DNA of 64,000 nt from Pseudomonas sp. H9 (GCF_004353925.1 NZ_SMOK01000047.1:186001-250000); one strand, 5' to 3'. Positions 28,227-37,246 are shown, counted from the stretch's first letter. Numbers and translations are program-made. The notes: generated from the sequence alone by a model not told the origin.

Positions 28227-28355
28227 ATGCATGAAATCCCGAATCTTCCCTTCCCAAGCCTGAACCCAGAAGAGCAGACACCTGCCACTCACAGCGCCGA
28301 AGCAGCCCAGGCTGATCACGACGGCGACGAAAACTCCAGCGCCGACCAGGAATAA
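28227..28355 (+). CDS. Small acidic hypothetical protein
   Basis: A 42-residue ORF, MHEIPNLPFPSLNPEEQTP and onward, ending in an acidic tail (DHDGDENSSADQE). A GAGGAA sequence lies 9 nt upstream. I do not recognise a family. Low complexity and lack of helices suggest a disordered peptide. It could equally be a chance ORF in the gap between phhC and the MFS gene. Confidence 0.4.
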   Translation: MHEIPNLPFPSLNPEEQTPATHSAEAAQADHDGDENSSADQE

Positions 28356-28373
28356 CTGCGCAACAGTCAGACT

Positions 28374-28422
28374 GTGTGAAAACGACTGATGCAGGGACTA
28401 CCCCGTTAACACGTTTTCACAC
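28374..28422. repeat. 11-bp perfect inverted repeat with 27-nt spacer
   Basis: GTGTGAAAACG (28374-28384) and CGTTTTCACAC (28412-28422), 32 nt before the MFS gene. It could be an operator or an RNA stem; the arms are too A+T-balanced for a typical terminator. Confidence 0.7.
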
Positions 28423-28454
28423 CGTCAAGAATCCTCACTGACGAAACCCCGCCC

Positions 28455-29660
28455 ATGCCTCACGCACCGCGCCCCCTTGCGGTTACCCTGCAAGTTGTCT
28501 CCATCGTCCTCTTCACCTTCATTGGCTACCTGAACATCGGCATCCCCTTGGCCGTGCTACCTGGCTATGTGCATAACGATCTGGGCTTTGGCGCTGTAGT
28601 CGCCGGCCTGGTCATCAGCGTGCAATACCTGGCCACTCTACTCAGCCGCCCATACGCCAGCCGCATCATCGACAACCTCGGCAGCAAGCGCGCAGTGCTG
28701 TACGGCTTGGCGGGATGCGGCCTGAGTGGCGTATTCATGTTGCTTTCCGCCTGGCTGCAGCAGGCTCCATGGCTGAGTCTGGGTAGCCTGTTGATCGGTC
28801 GCCTGGTACTGGGCAGCGCTGAAAGCCTGGTGGGTTCAGGCTCGATTGGTTGGGGTATCGGCCGGGTGGGCGCAGAACATACCGCCAAGGTAATCTCCTG
28901 GAACGGCATTGCCAGCTACGGCGCCTTGGCCATTGGCGCACCGCTAGGCGTAGTACTGGTGCAGCAGCTGGGGCTATGGAGCATGGGCGCCAGTATTATC
29001 CTGCTGTGCCTGCTTGGCCTGGCACTGGCTTGGCCCAAGACCGCCGCACCTATTGTGTCGGGCGTACGCCTGCCATTCCTGCATGTGCTTGGGCGGGTAT
29101 TCGGTCACGGTGCCGGCCTGGCCCTGGGCTCGATCGGTTTTGGCACCATCGCCACCTTCATCACCCTGTACTACGCCAGCCACGCCTGGAACAACGCGGC
29201 CCTGTGCCTGACATTGTTCGGCGCCTGCTTCATCGGCGCGCGCTTGCTGTTCGGCAACCTGATCAATCGCATTGGCGGCTACCGGGTGGCCATCGCCTGC
29301 CTGTCGGTGGAAACCGCAGGTTTGATCCTGCTCTGGCAGGCCCCTACCGCCGAACTGGCGCTGGCTGGTGCAGCGCTCAGCGGCTTCGGCTTTTCTCTGG
29401 TGTTCCCTGCTTTGGGTGTAGAAGCAGTGAACCTGGTACCGGCCGCCAACCGCGGTGCCGCCGTGGGAGCCTATTCGCTGTTTATCGACCTGTCGCTGGG
29501 CATCACCGGGCCACTGGCCGGCGCCATTGCTGCAGGTTTCGGGTTTGCCTCGATCTTTTTGTTTGCCGCCATTGCCGCCCTGTGTGGGCTGCTGCTGAGC
29601 CTTTACCTGTACCGTCAGGCACGCTTACGCCCCGCCCACGCCTCACAACACCCTCAGTAA
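28455..29660 (+). CDS. MFS transporter, YhhS/YfcJ-like
   Basis: A 401-residue major facilitator with twelve predicted helices. It starts MPHAPRPLAVTLQVVSIVLF; the inter-helix motif DNLGSKRAVLYG (near residue 75) is the MFS loop 2-3 signature. The overall pattern, including FIGYLNIGIPLAVLPGYVH, is that of the YhhS/UPF0226 group. The substrate is unknown. Its 3' end overlaps the convergent arfB by 7 nt. Confidence 0.82.
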   Translation: MPHAPRPLAVTLQVVSIVLFTFIGYLNIGIPLAVLPGYVHNDLGFGAVVAGLVISVQYLATLLSRPYASRIIDNLGSKRAVLYGLAGCGLSGVFMLLSAWLQQAPWLSLGSLLIGRLVLGSAESLVGSGSIGWGIGRVGAEHTAKVISWNGIASYGALAIGAPLGVVLVQQLGLWSMGASIILLCLLGLALAWPKTAAPIVSGVRLPFLHVLGRVFGHGAGLALGSIGFGTIATFITLYYASHAWNNAALCLTLFGACFIGARLLFGNLINRIGGYRVAIACLSVETAGLILLWQAPTAELALAGAALSGFGFSLVFPALGVEAVNLVPAANRGAAVGAYSLFIDLSLGITGPLAGAIAAGFGFASIFLFAAIAALCGLLLSLYLYRQARLRPAHASQHPQ

Positions 29661-30067
29661 TCGACCTTGCCACGCCCGGCCTTGATCGCCCCACGCTTGC
29701 TCTTGGTATCCAGGCGCCGGGTTTTCGAGCCGAGGGTCGGGCGGGTCGGTCGGCGCGCCTTCTCGACCTTCACTGCCGCCACAATCAACTCACGCAGGCG
29801 CTCCAGCGCGTCGGCGCGGTTCTGTTCCTGGGTGCGGTACTGCTGAGCCTTGATAACGATGACCCCGTCACGGGTAATGCGACTGTCACGCAGGGCCAGC
29901 AAACGCTCTTTGTAAAACGGCGGCAAGGACGACGCCTGGCTGTCGAAGCGCAGGTGCACGGCACTGGAAACCTTGTTGACGTTCTGCCCACCCGCGCCCT
30001 GGGCACGGATAGCCGTCAATTCGATCTCCTGATCGCTAAGATGCACAGTATTGGAAATGATCAACAT
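29654..30067 (-). CDS. arfB: Peptidyl-tRNA hydrolase ArfB (YaeJ)
   Basis: A 137-residue release factor-like protein. The catalytic GGQ is in AIRAQGAGGQNVNKVSSAVH (near residues 19-38) and the basic C-terminal tail (ARRPTRPTLGSKTRRLDTKS) is the part that enters the empty mRNA channel. ArfB rescues ribosomes stalled without a stop codon. Single gene on the minus strand. Confidence 0.94.
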   Translation of the reverse strand: MLIISNTVHLSDQEIELTAIRAQGAGGQNVNKVSSAVHLRFDSQASSLPPFYKERLLALRDSRITRDGVIVIKAQQYRTQEQNRADALERLRELIVAAVKVEKARRPTRPTLGSKTRRLDTKSKRGAIKAGRGKVDY

Positions 30068-30111
30068 ACGTCACAGACCTGATAAGGCCATGAGAATACC
30101 GTAAAAACAAA

Positions 30112-30134
30112 AAGCCCGGCGCAAGGCCGGGCTT
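30112..30134 (-). terminator. Terminator of the AroP-like permease gene
   Basis: AAGCCCGGC (30112-30120) and GCCGGGCTT (30126-30134), followed by TTTTTGTTTTT on the minus strand. Confidence 0.88.
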
Positions 30135-30151
30135 GTTCAACGCACTGCAGC

Positions 30152-31570
30152 TTACTTGGTTGCAGTGTTTGCCTCAGGGAGGCGACGGGCAGCGCGATTA
30201 CCCTTGAGCGCGTAGCAGGCATACATCACCACCAGCCACACCGGAATCGCATACACCGATACCTGGATGCCCGGGATCTGCAGCATGATGCCCAGGATCA
30301 GCACTACGAAGGCCAGGCAGATGTAGTTGCCATAGGGGTACCACAGCGCCTTGAACAGCGGCTTCTGGCCGGTCTTGTTCAAGTGCTGGCGGAACTTGAG
30401 GTGCGAGTAGCTGATCATCGCCCAGTTGATTACCAGCGCCGCGACCACCAGCGACATCAGCAACTCCAGAGCGTGCTGCGGGATGAAGTAGTTCAGCAGC
30501 ACGGCTACCAGGGTTACAGCCGCCGACGCCAGAATCGAACGCACCGGTACGCCGCGCTTGTCGATCTTCGCCAGGCCTGCCGGCGCATCGCCCTGCTCGG
30601 CCATGCCGTAGAGCATGCGCGCGTTGCAATAGGTGCCGCTGTTGTACACCGACAGCGCCGCGGTCAGTACCACGAAGTTGAGGATGTGTGCGGCGACATC
30701 GCTACCCAGCAGCGAGAACACTTGAACGAACGGGCTGGCACCGTAGGTACCACCGGACGCATCGAGGCTGCTCACCAGGCTATCCCATGGGGTCAGCGAC
30801 AGCAGCACAACCAGGGCACCGATGTAGAAAATCAGAATGCGGTAGATCACCTGATTGATCGCTTTCGGGATCACGGTTTTCGGCTTGTCAGCCTCTGCTG
30901 CCGTGAAGCCGAGCATTTCCAGGCCACCGAACGAGAACATGATGATGGCCAGCGCCATGACCAGGCCACTCACACCGTTAGGGAAGAAACCACCGTGCTC
31001 CCACAGGTTGCTCACCGACGCCTGCGGGCCACCGCTGCCACTGACCAGCAGGTAGCTGCCCAGGGCAATCATGCCAACAATAGCCGCCACTTTGATGATT
31101 GCGAACCAGAACTCAGCCTCGCCGAACACCTTGACGTTGGCCAGGTTGATCGCGTTGATGAGGATGAAGAACGCCGCTGCCGAGGCCCAGGTCGGGATCT
31201 CCGGCCACCAGTAGTGCACATATTTACCAACGGCGGTCAGTTCCGACATACCGACCAGGATGTACAACACCCAGCAGTTCCACCCGGACAGGAAGCCGGC
31301 AAAACCACCCCAGTATTTATGCGCGAAGTGGCTGAACGAACCGGCCACTGGCTCTTCGACGATCATTTCGCCGAGCTGGCGCATGATCATGAAGGCGATG
31401 AAACCACAGATCGCGTAGCCGAGAATCATCGACGGGCCCGCCGACTTCATCACGCCTGCCGATCCCAGAAACAGCCCCGTACCAATTGCGCCGCCCAGGG
31501 CAATCAACTGGATATGGCGATTTTTCAGGCCGCGCTTCAGCTCGCCTGAATGCGAGTTTTGTCCACTCAT
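30152..31570 (-). CDS. aroP: Aromatic amino acid permease, AroP/PheP type
   Basis: A 472-residue amino acid-polyamine-organocation permease with twelve helices. The first-helix signature LIALGGAIGTGLFLGSA and the GLEMLGFTAAEADKPKTVIP segment place it in the AroP/PheP/GabP amino acid transporter group. Proximity to phhRABC and a TyrR-type box about 500 nt upstream suggest phenylalanine/tyrosine as substrates; substrate is inferred. Start ATG at 31570 (MSGQNSHSGELKRGLKNRH); an upstream in-frame start adds four residues. Confidence 0.82.
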   Translation of the reverse strand: MSGQNSHSGELKRGLKNRHIQLIALGGAIGTGLFLGSAGVMKSAGPSMILGYAICGFIAFMIMRQLGEMIVEEPVAGSFSHFAHKYWGGFAGFLSGWNCWVLYILVGMSELTAVGKYVHYWWPEIPTWASAAAFFILINAINLANVKVFGEAEFWFAIIKVAAIVGMIALGSYLLVSGSGGPQASVSNLWEHGGFFPNGVSGLVMALAIIMFSFGGLEMLGFTAAEADKPKTVIPKAINQVIYRILIFYIGALVVLLSLTPWDSLVSSLDASGGTYGASPFVQVFSLLGSDVAAHILNFVVLTAALSVYNSGTYCNARMLYGMAEQGDAPAGLAKIDKRGVPVRSILASAAVTLVAVLLNYFIPQHALELLMSLVVAALVINWAMISYSHLKFRQHLNKTGQKPLFKALWYPYGNYICLAFVVLILGIMLQIPGIQVSVYAIPVWLVVMYACYALKGNRAARRLPEANTATK

Positions 31571-32075
31571 GAACGAAGTCACCTACGTTGTTTTTATCTG
31601 TGACGGAATCGGACCCACCGCGCTCGTGGCGCAGCGGAATTAACAAGGTGGTTACCTTGAAGATCTTGGACAACTGCTGCCCTTCCAGGGCATAAGCCGT
31701 GGGTGAATCAGCCGGGTGTCAGCAAGAGTGCGCGGTACGCATTGGGGTCACAGGTAAAACGCGGCGCATTGTATACCCCTGCAGACGCGCAGGGGTCAAC
31801 ACGTTGCGTGAATGTCTGATGACAAAACGCACCGTTCCTGAGGAAAGAGTGAAGCCTGGGGAGGTAATCGGCGTACATGGCGCCTCCATTTGTTCTTATT
31901 GAATGCCCGGCTCTCCGGCCCGGCTTTGCACACGGCAATGGGCACATCTCACCGCCCCAACGCCTTGCGGGCAAGCACTTGACGTGTGCGTAAATGCCGC
32001 TTGGCGGATTTTTCCGGCAAGTTCTGTTTACAGCTGCGCCAGTCGATGAAAACGCCAATAAACATCGGGGCAACT

Positions 32076-32093
32076 TGTAACGATTTATTTACA
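32076..32093. promoter_or_regulatory. Putative PhhR box upstream of the AroP-like permease
   Basis: TGTAAC-GATTTA-TTTACA fits the TyrR/PhhR box TGTAAA-N6-TTTACA with one mismatch, and lies inside the longer palindrome CTTGTAA (32074-32080) / TTACAAG (32089-32095). It is 506 nt upstream of the permease start. Confidence 0.65.
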
Positions 32094-32153
32094 AGGCGGT
32101 TCAAATAGTTTCCATGACTGACAGCTAGCGCTGTAAGGCAATGAAATTACAGG

Positions 32154-32184
32154 CAAAAAAAGCCAACCCGAAGGTTGGCTTTTT
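32154..32184. terminator. Bidirectional terminator downstream of rluB
   Basis: AGCCAACC-CGAA-GGTTGGCT (32161-32180) flanked by seven A on the left and four T on the right. On the minus strand it terminates rluB transcription. Confidence 0.85.
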
Positions 32185-32187
32185 CAC

Positions 32188-32261
32188 CTGTGGGAGCGTG
32201 CTTGCCCCGCGACGGCGATCTATCTGCAGAATCGCATCGCGGGGCAAGCCCGCTCCTACAG
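32188..32261. repeat. REP pair (REPIN)
   Basis: CTGTGGGAGCGTGCTTGCCC and inverted GGGGCAAGCCCGCTCCTACA, placed directly between the rluB stop and its terminator. Confidence 0.9.
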
Positions 32262-32263
32262 CG

Positions 32264-33331
32264 TTAGGGGCGAGGCTTGTTGCGGGTGCTGCCTGGGCGC
32301 TTGGGCGCTGGCTTGCCGCGCTTGTTCATCTCGCTCGGGCGCTCAGCCACGGTGCTACGACCACGGCCCCCCTCTTTGCGCGGTGCTTCTTCACGCGGCT
32401 GGCGAGCCGGACGTTCAGTTGCAGCAGCACCTTCGTGCGCCGGGCGCAGGGTACGCACGCGCTCACCACGGCCCAATGGACGGGTGGATTTGCGCTGCAG
32501 GCGCTCCAGCTTGTCCTTGGTCTTGTGGTTCAACGCAGGCATCGCAACCGGCGTCAGGCCCACTTCAGCCGCGAGAATGTCCACTTCCTGCTGGCTCATT
32601 TCGCGCCAGCGGCCCATCGGCAGGTCGGAGTTGAGGAACACCGGACCAAAACGCACACGCTTCAGGCGGCTGACCACCAGGCCCTGGGATTCCCACAAGC
32701 GACGCACCTCACGGTTGCGACCTTCCATGACCACGCAGTGGTACCAGTGGTTGAAGCCTTCACCGCCAGGGGCTTCCTGGATATCGGTGAAACGTGCCGG
32801 GCCGTCTTCGAGCACGACACCAGCCTTGAGGCGGGCAATCATGTCTTCGTCGACTTCACCACGCACACGCACGGCGTACTCACGGTCCATCTCGTAAGAC
32901 GGGTGCATCAGGCGGTTGGCCAATTCACCATCGGTGGTGAACATCAGCAAGCCGGTGGTGTTGATGTCCAGGCGGCCGATGTTGATCCAGCGGCCTTCTT
33001 TTGGCCGTGGCAGGCGGTCGAACACCGTCGGGCGGCCCTCCGGGTCGTCACGGGTGCAGATTTCGCCATCGGGTTTGTTGTACATGATCACCCGGCGTAC
33101 AGTCTCGGCTGCCTCTTCACGCTTGATCAGGCGGCCATCGACAGAAATGGCATCATGCAGGTCGACGCGCTGACCCAAGGTGGCGTCTACACCGTTGACC
33201 TTGATCCGGCCCTGGCTGATCCAGGCCTCGACATCACGGCGCGAACCCACGCCGATACGCGCGAGAACCTTTTGCAGCTTCTCGCCTGAGGGTGGCACGG
33301 GTTGGGTTTCTTGCAGGTCTTTATCACTCAT
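32264..33331 (-). CDS. rluB: 23S rRNA pseudouridine(2605) synthase RluB
   Basis: A 355-residue pseudouridine synthase of the RsuA family. An N-terminal S4 RNA-binding domain (KLQKVLARIGVGSRRDVEAWI) is followed by the catalytic domain with the active-site aspartate in GRLDINTTGLLMFTTDGELA. The last 90 residues are basic, proline-rich and disordered (RPARQPREEAPRKEGG), common in pseudomonad RluB. Start ATG at 33331 (MSDKDLQ) with a GGGAGGT ribosome site. It forms a group with scpB-scpA on the minus strand, the usual order. Confidence 0.93.
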   Translation of the reverse strand: MSDKDLQETQPVPPSGEKLQKVLARIGVGSRRDVEAWISQGRIKVNGVDATLGQRVDLHDAISVDGRLIKREEAAETVRRVIMYNKPDGEICTRDDPEGRPTVFDRLPRPKEGRWINIGRLDINTTGLLMFTTDGELANRLMHPSYEMDREYAVRVRGEVDEDMIARLKAGVVLEDGPARFTDIQEAPGGEGFNHWYHCVVMEGRNREVRRLWESQGLVVSRLKRVRFGPVFLNSDLPMGRWREMSQQEVDILAAEVGLTPVAMPALNHKTKDKLERLQRKSTRPLGRGERVRTLRPAHEGAAATERPARQPREEAPRKEGGRGRSTVAERPSEMNKRGKPAPKRPGSTRNKPRP

Positions 33332-33430
33332 CTGGGCACCTCCCGGTGTAATGGTTGAAAACTGATTGGGCGAACATGCGCCAAAAAGGTCGCGAATCAT
33401 ACGCTGATCACGCCCCGAGCGCACCTGAGA

Positions 33431-34222
33431 CTAGCTTAAATTCTTCAGGCTGGCGGCGGATTCGGCTTCCGGGTCGAGCACCTGGGCGTCTTCGGCGTCG
33501 GTCTCTTCTTCAAGCAGGTCGTCAAAGTCGGTCTTGAGCCCTTCTTCCATCGCGTCGAGCTCGACCAGCAGGCTGCGGAAACTGGTTTCTTCTGCAGGTG
33601 CTGGCGGTTCGGCGCTTTCATCGGCCAAGGCCTGCAGATGAGCCGGTACCGGCGCATCATCGTCAAGCCCGGGGACCGGCTCTGGTTCCATCTCACGCAA
33701 CTCGGCCAAGGCCGGCAGGTCGTCGAGGTTCTTCAGGTTGAAGTGATCGAGAAAAGCCTTGGTGGTGGCGAACATCGCTGGCCGGCCCGGGACTTCACGG
33801 TAGCCGACAATACGAATCCACTCTCGCTCCAGCAGGGTTTTGACGATATTGCTGTTCACCGCCACACCCCGCACATCTTCGATTTCGCCGCGGGTAATGG
33901 GTTGGCGATAGGCAATCAGTGCCATGGTCTCCAGCAGCGCACGTGAGTAACGTTGCGGACGCTCTTCCCACAAGCGCCCGACCCAGGGGGCGTAATCTTC
34001 ACGAATCTGCAGGCGATAACCCGACGCCACTTCTTTGAGTTCGAACGCACGACCATTGCAGGACTTGCGCAGCACTTCCAGGGCTTTCTTGAACACCGCA
34101 GGCTCTGGGCGTTCGGCCTCCTCAAAGAGTTCGAACAGCCGCTCCAGCGATTGTGGTTTTCCCGAGGCCAGCAAAAAGGCCTCAAGCAGGGGCGCCAGGT
34201 CGCGCGGTTCGTTCAGGTTCAT
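33431..34222 (-). CDS. scpB: Segregation and condensation protein ScpB
   Basis: A 263-residue kleisin-partner protein with two winged-helix domains (LLEAFLLASGKPQSLERLFE near the N-terminus and VRGVAVNSNIVKTLLEREWI near 110). With ScpA and SMC it would form a condensin; no smc gene is in the window. The C-terminal 80 residues are acidic. I chose ATG 34222; a GTG at 34240 overlapping the scpA stop (GTGA) would add six residues and is also plausible. Confidence 0.9.
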   Translation of the reverse strand: MNLNEPRDLAPLLEAFLLASGKPQSLERLFELFEEAERPEPAVFKKALEVLRKSCNGRAFELKEVASGYRLQIREDYAPWVGRLWEERPQRYSRALLETMALIAYRQPITRGEIEDVRGVAVNSNIVKTLLEREWIRIVGYREVPGRPAMFATTKAFLDHFNLKNLDDLPALAELREMEPEPVPGLDDDAPVPAHLQALADESAEPPAPAEETSFRSLLVELDAMEEGLKTDFDDLLEEETDAEDAQVLDPEAESAASLKNLS

Positions 34223-34236
34223 GGCGTTGCTCGTTG

Positions 34237-35067
34237 TCACTCGGCCCGGGCGCGGACGTGGATCGGCGCAAAAGGCTCATTTTGCACCAGTTCGATCAAG
34301 GATTCCTTCACCAGTTCAAGAACGGCCATGAAAGTGACCACAACGCCCAACTTGCCCTCTTCTGCGCTGAACAACTCGACGAACGGTACAAAACCGCCGC
34401 CCTTGAGCCGTTCAAGCACCTCGCTCATGCGTTCACGGGTCGATAGCGCCTCGCGGCTGACCTGATGGCTTTCGAACAGGTCACCGCGACGCATGACCTC
34501 GGCCATCGACAGCAGCAACTCTTCCAGGCTGACTTCTGGCAACAGCTTACGCGCCTTGGCCTGAGGCGCATCCAGGCGCGGCACTATGATCTCGCGCCCC
34601 ACCCGGCTCAGCCCGTCGATGCCCTCGGCGGCGGCTTTGAAGCGCTCGTACTCCTGCAACCGGCGAATCAACTCGGCACGCGGATCACCCTCTTCTTCCT
34701 CGACCTCAGCTGAACGCGGCAACAGCATGCGCGATTTGATCTCTGCCAGCATGGCCGCCATGACCAGATACTCGGCCGCCAGCTCCAGACGCACCGACTT
34801 CATCAGCTCGACATAGCCCATGTACTGACGAGTGATTTCCGCCACCGGGATATCGAGAATGTCGATGTTCTGCTTGCGGATCAGGTAAAGCAGCAGGTCC
34901 AGCGGGCCTTCAAAGGCCTCCAGAAACACTTCGAGGGCGTCTGGCGGGATATACAAGTCCACCGGCATTTCGGTCATGGCTTCGCCATAAACCAATACCA
35001 GCGGCAGTTCCTGCTGGGCGCCTGCTTGCGGATCGATACCGGGTTCGGTGGTTGAAGCCTGGCTCAC
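34237..35067 (-). CDS. scpA: Segregation and condensation protein ScpA
   Basis: A 276-residue kleisin. The N-terminal SMC-neck-binding part contains FEGPLDLLLYLIRKQNIDIL (near residues 53-72) and the C-terminal winged helix ends VVTFMAVLELVKESLIELVQ. It bridges SMC heads in chromosome segregation. The start overlaps the upstream gene's stop (ATGA), and the gene is followed tightly by scpB. Confidence 0.93.
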   Translation of the reverse strand: MSQASTTEPGIDPQAGAQQELPLVLVYGEAMTEMPVDLYIPPDALEVFLEAFEGPLDLLLYLIRKQNIDILDIPVAEITRQYMGYVELMKSVRLELAAEYLVMAAMLAEIKSRMLLPRSAEVEEEEGDPRAELIRRLQEYERFKAAAEGIDGLSRVGREIIVPRLDAPQAKARKLLPEVSLEELLLSMAEVMRRGDLFESHQVSREALSTRERMSEVLERLKGGGFVPFVELFSAEEGKLGVVVTFMAVLELVKESLIELVQNEPFAPIHVRARAE

Positions 35068-35693
35068 GCTTCAACCATGAACGGTGCTGGATCGCCACAG
35101 CCGACGCGGATCACCTCCGGCTCATCGCCGGTCAGGTCGATCACCGTGGACGCCTTGAGGTCGCCGAAGCCGCCATCGATGATCAGGTCGACCTGACGCT
35201 CAAGTTGCTCACGGATCTCATAAGGGTCGGTCATCGGCTCTTCGTGGCCTGGCAGGATCAGGCTGACGCTCATCAAGGGTTCACCCAGCTCGGCCAACAA
35301 CGCCAGCAGAATGGGATTCTGCGGTACACGCAAGCCGATGGTGCGGCGCTTTTCGTGCAACAACAGGCGTGGCACTTCACGGGTACCGTTGAGGATGAAC
35401 GTGTAGGGGCCGGGCACATGCGCTTTGAGGATACGGAAAATACCGGTATCGATCTTGGCGAACACACCCAACTGCGACATGTCACAGCACATCAGGGTGA
35501 AGTTGTGGGTCTTGTCCAGCTGGCGCAGGCGACGCACTCTCTCCACGGCGTTCTTGTCGCCGATCTGACACCCCAGGGCATAGGCCGAGTCAGTGGGATA
35601 CACCACCACCCCACCCTTGCGGATGATTTCCACGGCCTGTTTGATCAGGCGCGGTTGCGGATTCTCCGCATGAATCTGGAAAAATTGACTCAC
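35064..35693 (-). CDS. YciO-like YrdC/Sua5-domain protein
   Basis: A 209-residue YrdC-domain protein. Core: GGVVVYPTDSAYALGCQIGD (near residue 30), LRQLDKTHNFTLMCCDMSQL, and HEKRRTIGLRVPQNPILLAL. It is the YciO branch, a paralogue of the tRNA threonylcarbamoyl-AMP synthase TsaC; the exact reaction of YciO is less certain. GTG at 35693 is taken as start (MSQFFQIHAENPQPR), preceded by AGGAAGAG; longer in-frame starts run into the PHP gene. Overlaps scpA by 4 nt. Confidence 0.85.
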   Translation of the reverse strand: MSQFFQIHAENPQPRLIKQAVEIIRKGGVVVYPTDSAYALGCQIGDKNAVERVRRLRQLDKTHNFTLMCCDMSQLGVFAKIDTGIFRILKAHVPGPYTFILNGTREVPRLLLHEKRRTIGLRVPQNPILLALLAELGEPLMSVSLILPGHEEPMTDPYEIREQLERQVDLIIDGGFGDLKASTVIDLTGDEPEVIRVGCGDPAPFMVEA

Positions 35694-35706
35694 ATGCTCT
35701 TCCTGT

Positions 35707-36570
35707 TCAGTCGGCCGCGATAGGCTGCTCATGTTTGAATCGACGCCACAACGGTGGCAGATCCTCTGGCAGTGGCCGGTAGGCACCGATCTCGCCCCAG
35801 GTGCCGGGGCCATGGAAGTCACTGCCAGCACTGGCCAGCAGACCGAACTCACGGGTGAGGATCGACATTGTCCCCACCTGCTCGGCCGGCATCATCCCAT
35901 TAACCACTTCCAGTGCCTGGCCGCCTGCTTGAATATAGTCGGCAATCAGGCGTCGGCGCTTGCTTCGCGTTAATTCGTAGTGCATCGGGTGCGCCAGACT
36001 GACCCAAGCATCGGCATTGCGCAGGGTTTGTACGGTTTCATCAAGGGTAGGCCAGTGCAGTTTGACGTCGCCCAGCTTGCCGGCGCCCAACCACTTGCGA
36101 AACGCCTCGGAGCGGTCTTTCACGTGGCCTGCACGCACCAGAAACTCGGCAAAATGCGGGCGCGCCGGAGCATTTCCGCTGTCGCCCAGCTCCTGTTGGA
36201 TGAGCCGCGCGCCCTCCAGCGCGCCGGGCATGCCTTTGAGCGCCAACCGTCGGTCGATTTCTTCGGCGCGCAACCAGCGCCCGCGGTGCAACGCCTCAAC
36301 CGCCTCAAGCAACGGTGCAGCATCGAGGGCAAAGTTGTAGCCCAGCACATGGATGGTTGCCCCACCCCAGGTGCACGACAGCTCGATCCCGCTGACCCAC
36401 TGCATTCCCAGGGCCTGGGCCGCTGCGCGGGCCTCCAGTTGCCCTTCGAGGGTGTCGTGGTCGGTCAGCGAGAGCATCCGCACGCCGTGCTCATGGGCCC
36501 GGGCAACCAGTGCCGTCGGCGACAAGGCGCCGTCGGAGGCCGTACTGTGGCAGTGCAGATCAACATTCAT
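35707..36570 (-). CDS. PHP-domain phosphoesterase (RNase AM / TrpH-like)
   Basis: A 287-residue PHP-family metal phosphoesterase. Metal-binding motifs: DLHCHSTASDG (near residue 4), SLTDHDTLEG, SGIELSC and SAGSDFHGPG near the C-terminus. Members (YciV/TrpH) hydrolyse 3',5'-nucleoside bisphosphates and trim RNA 5' ends. Start ATG 36570 (MNVDLHCHS); an ATG at 36591 is an alternative. It heads the minus-strand group PHP-yciO-scpA-scpB-rluB and is divergent from yciB over 66 nt. Confidence 0.9.
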   Translation of the reverse strand: MNVDLHCHSTASDGALSPTALVARAHEHGVRMLSLTDHDTLEGQLEARAAAQALGMQWVSGIELSCTWGGATIHVLGYNFALDAAPLLEAVEALHRGRWLRAEEIDRRLALKGMPGALEGARLIQQELGDSGNAPARPHFAEFLVRAGHVKDRSEAFRKWLGAGKLGDVKLHWPTLDETVQTLRNADAWVSLAHPMHYELTRSKRRRLIADYIQAGGQALEVVNGMMPAEQVGTMSILTREFGLLASAGSDFHGPGTWGEIGAYRPLPEDLPPLWRRFKHEQPIAAD

Positions 36571-36636
36571 AGGTGGCGCTTTCGCTGTCATTGATGTTTG
36601 TTATTATGCCGTCACATCCTGCTTCTGGCTGCCACT

Positions 36637-37245
36637 GTGAAACAATTCATCGATTTCATCCCGCTGCTCCTGTTTTTCATTGTCTTCAAACTCGAACCTC
36701 GCGCCGTCGAATTCGCCGGTCACAGCTTCGAACTGGGAGGCATCTTCAGTGCCACAGCGATGCTGATCATCAGCTCGGTGGTGGTCTACGGCGCGCTGTT
36801 CATCCGCCAGCGCAAGCTGGAAAAGGGCCAATGGCTGACTTTGGTCGCCTGCCTGGTGTTCGGCGGCCTGACCCTGGCCTTCCACAGCGAAACCTTCCTT
36901 AAGTGGAAAGCACCGGTGGTCAACTGGTTGTTCGCTGTCGCCTTCGCCGGTAGCCACTTCATCGGCGACCGCGTGCTGATCAAGCGCATCATGGGCCACG
37001 CCATCAGCCTGCCGGACGCCGTCTGGACCCGTCTGAACCTGGCGTGGATCGGGTTTTTCCTGTTCTGCGGCGCCGCCAACCTGTTCGTCGCCTTCACCTT
37101 CCAGGAGATCTGGGTGGACTTCAAGGTGTTCGGCAGCCTGGGCATGACCGTACTGTTCCTCGTGGGCCAGGGCGTCTACCTGTCCCGCCACCTGCACGAC
37201 AGCGACCCGACAACCCCGCCCTCCACCCCGAAGCATGAGGACTGA
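36637..37245 (+). CDS. yciB: Inner membrane protein YciB (septation protein A family)
   Basis: A 202-residue integral membrane protein with about six helices, starting with GTG (MKQFIDFIPLLLFFIVF). Segments TLAFHSETFLKWKAPVVNWL and VWTRLNLAWIGFFLFCGAAN are diagnostic of the YciB/IspA family involved in envelope and septum integrity. The gene runs straight into yciI (1-nt gap). Confidence 0.92.
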   Translation: MKQFIDFIPLLLFFIVFKLEPRAVEFAGHSFELGGIFSATAMLIISSVVVYGALFIRQRKLEKGQWLTLVACLVFGGLTLAFHSETFLKWKAPVVNWLFAVAFAGSHFIGDRVLIKRIMGHAISLPDAVWTRLNLAWIGFFLFCGAANLFVAFTFQEIWVDFKVFGSLGMTVLFLVGQGVYLSRHLHDSDPTTPPSTPKHED

Positions 37246-37246
37246 C

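Larger units (their letters stand above)
31571..32263. other. Long intergenic region upstream of aroP
   Basis: About 690 bases with no supported gene; a 67-codon plus-strand ORF at 31699-31902 has no family features. It carries the aroP promoter and leader, a GC hairpin near CCCCTGCAGACGCGCAGGGG (31769-31788), a PhhR-type box at 32076-32093, a terminator and a REP pair. Confidence 0.55.

Noticed and set aside
31699..31902. 67-codon plus-strand ORF upstream of the permease
   Set aside because: No ribosome site, no family features, and it lies in the likely permease leader.
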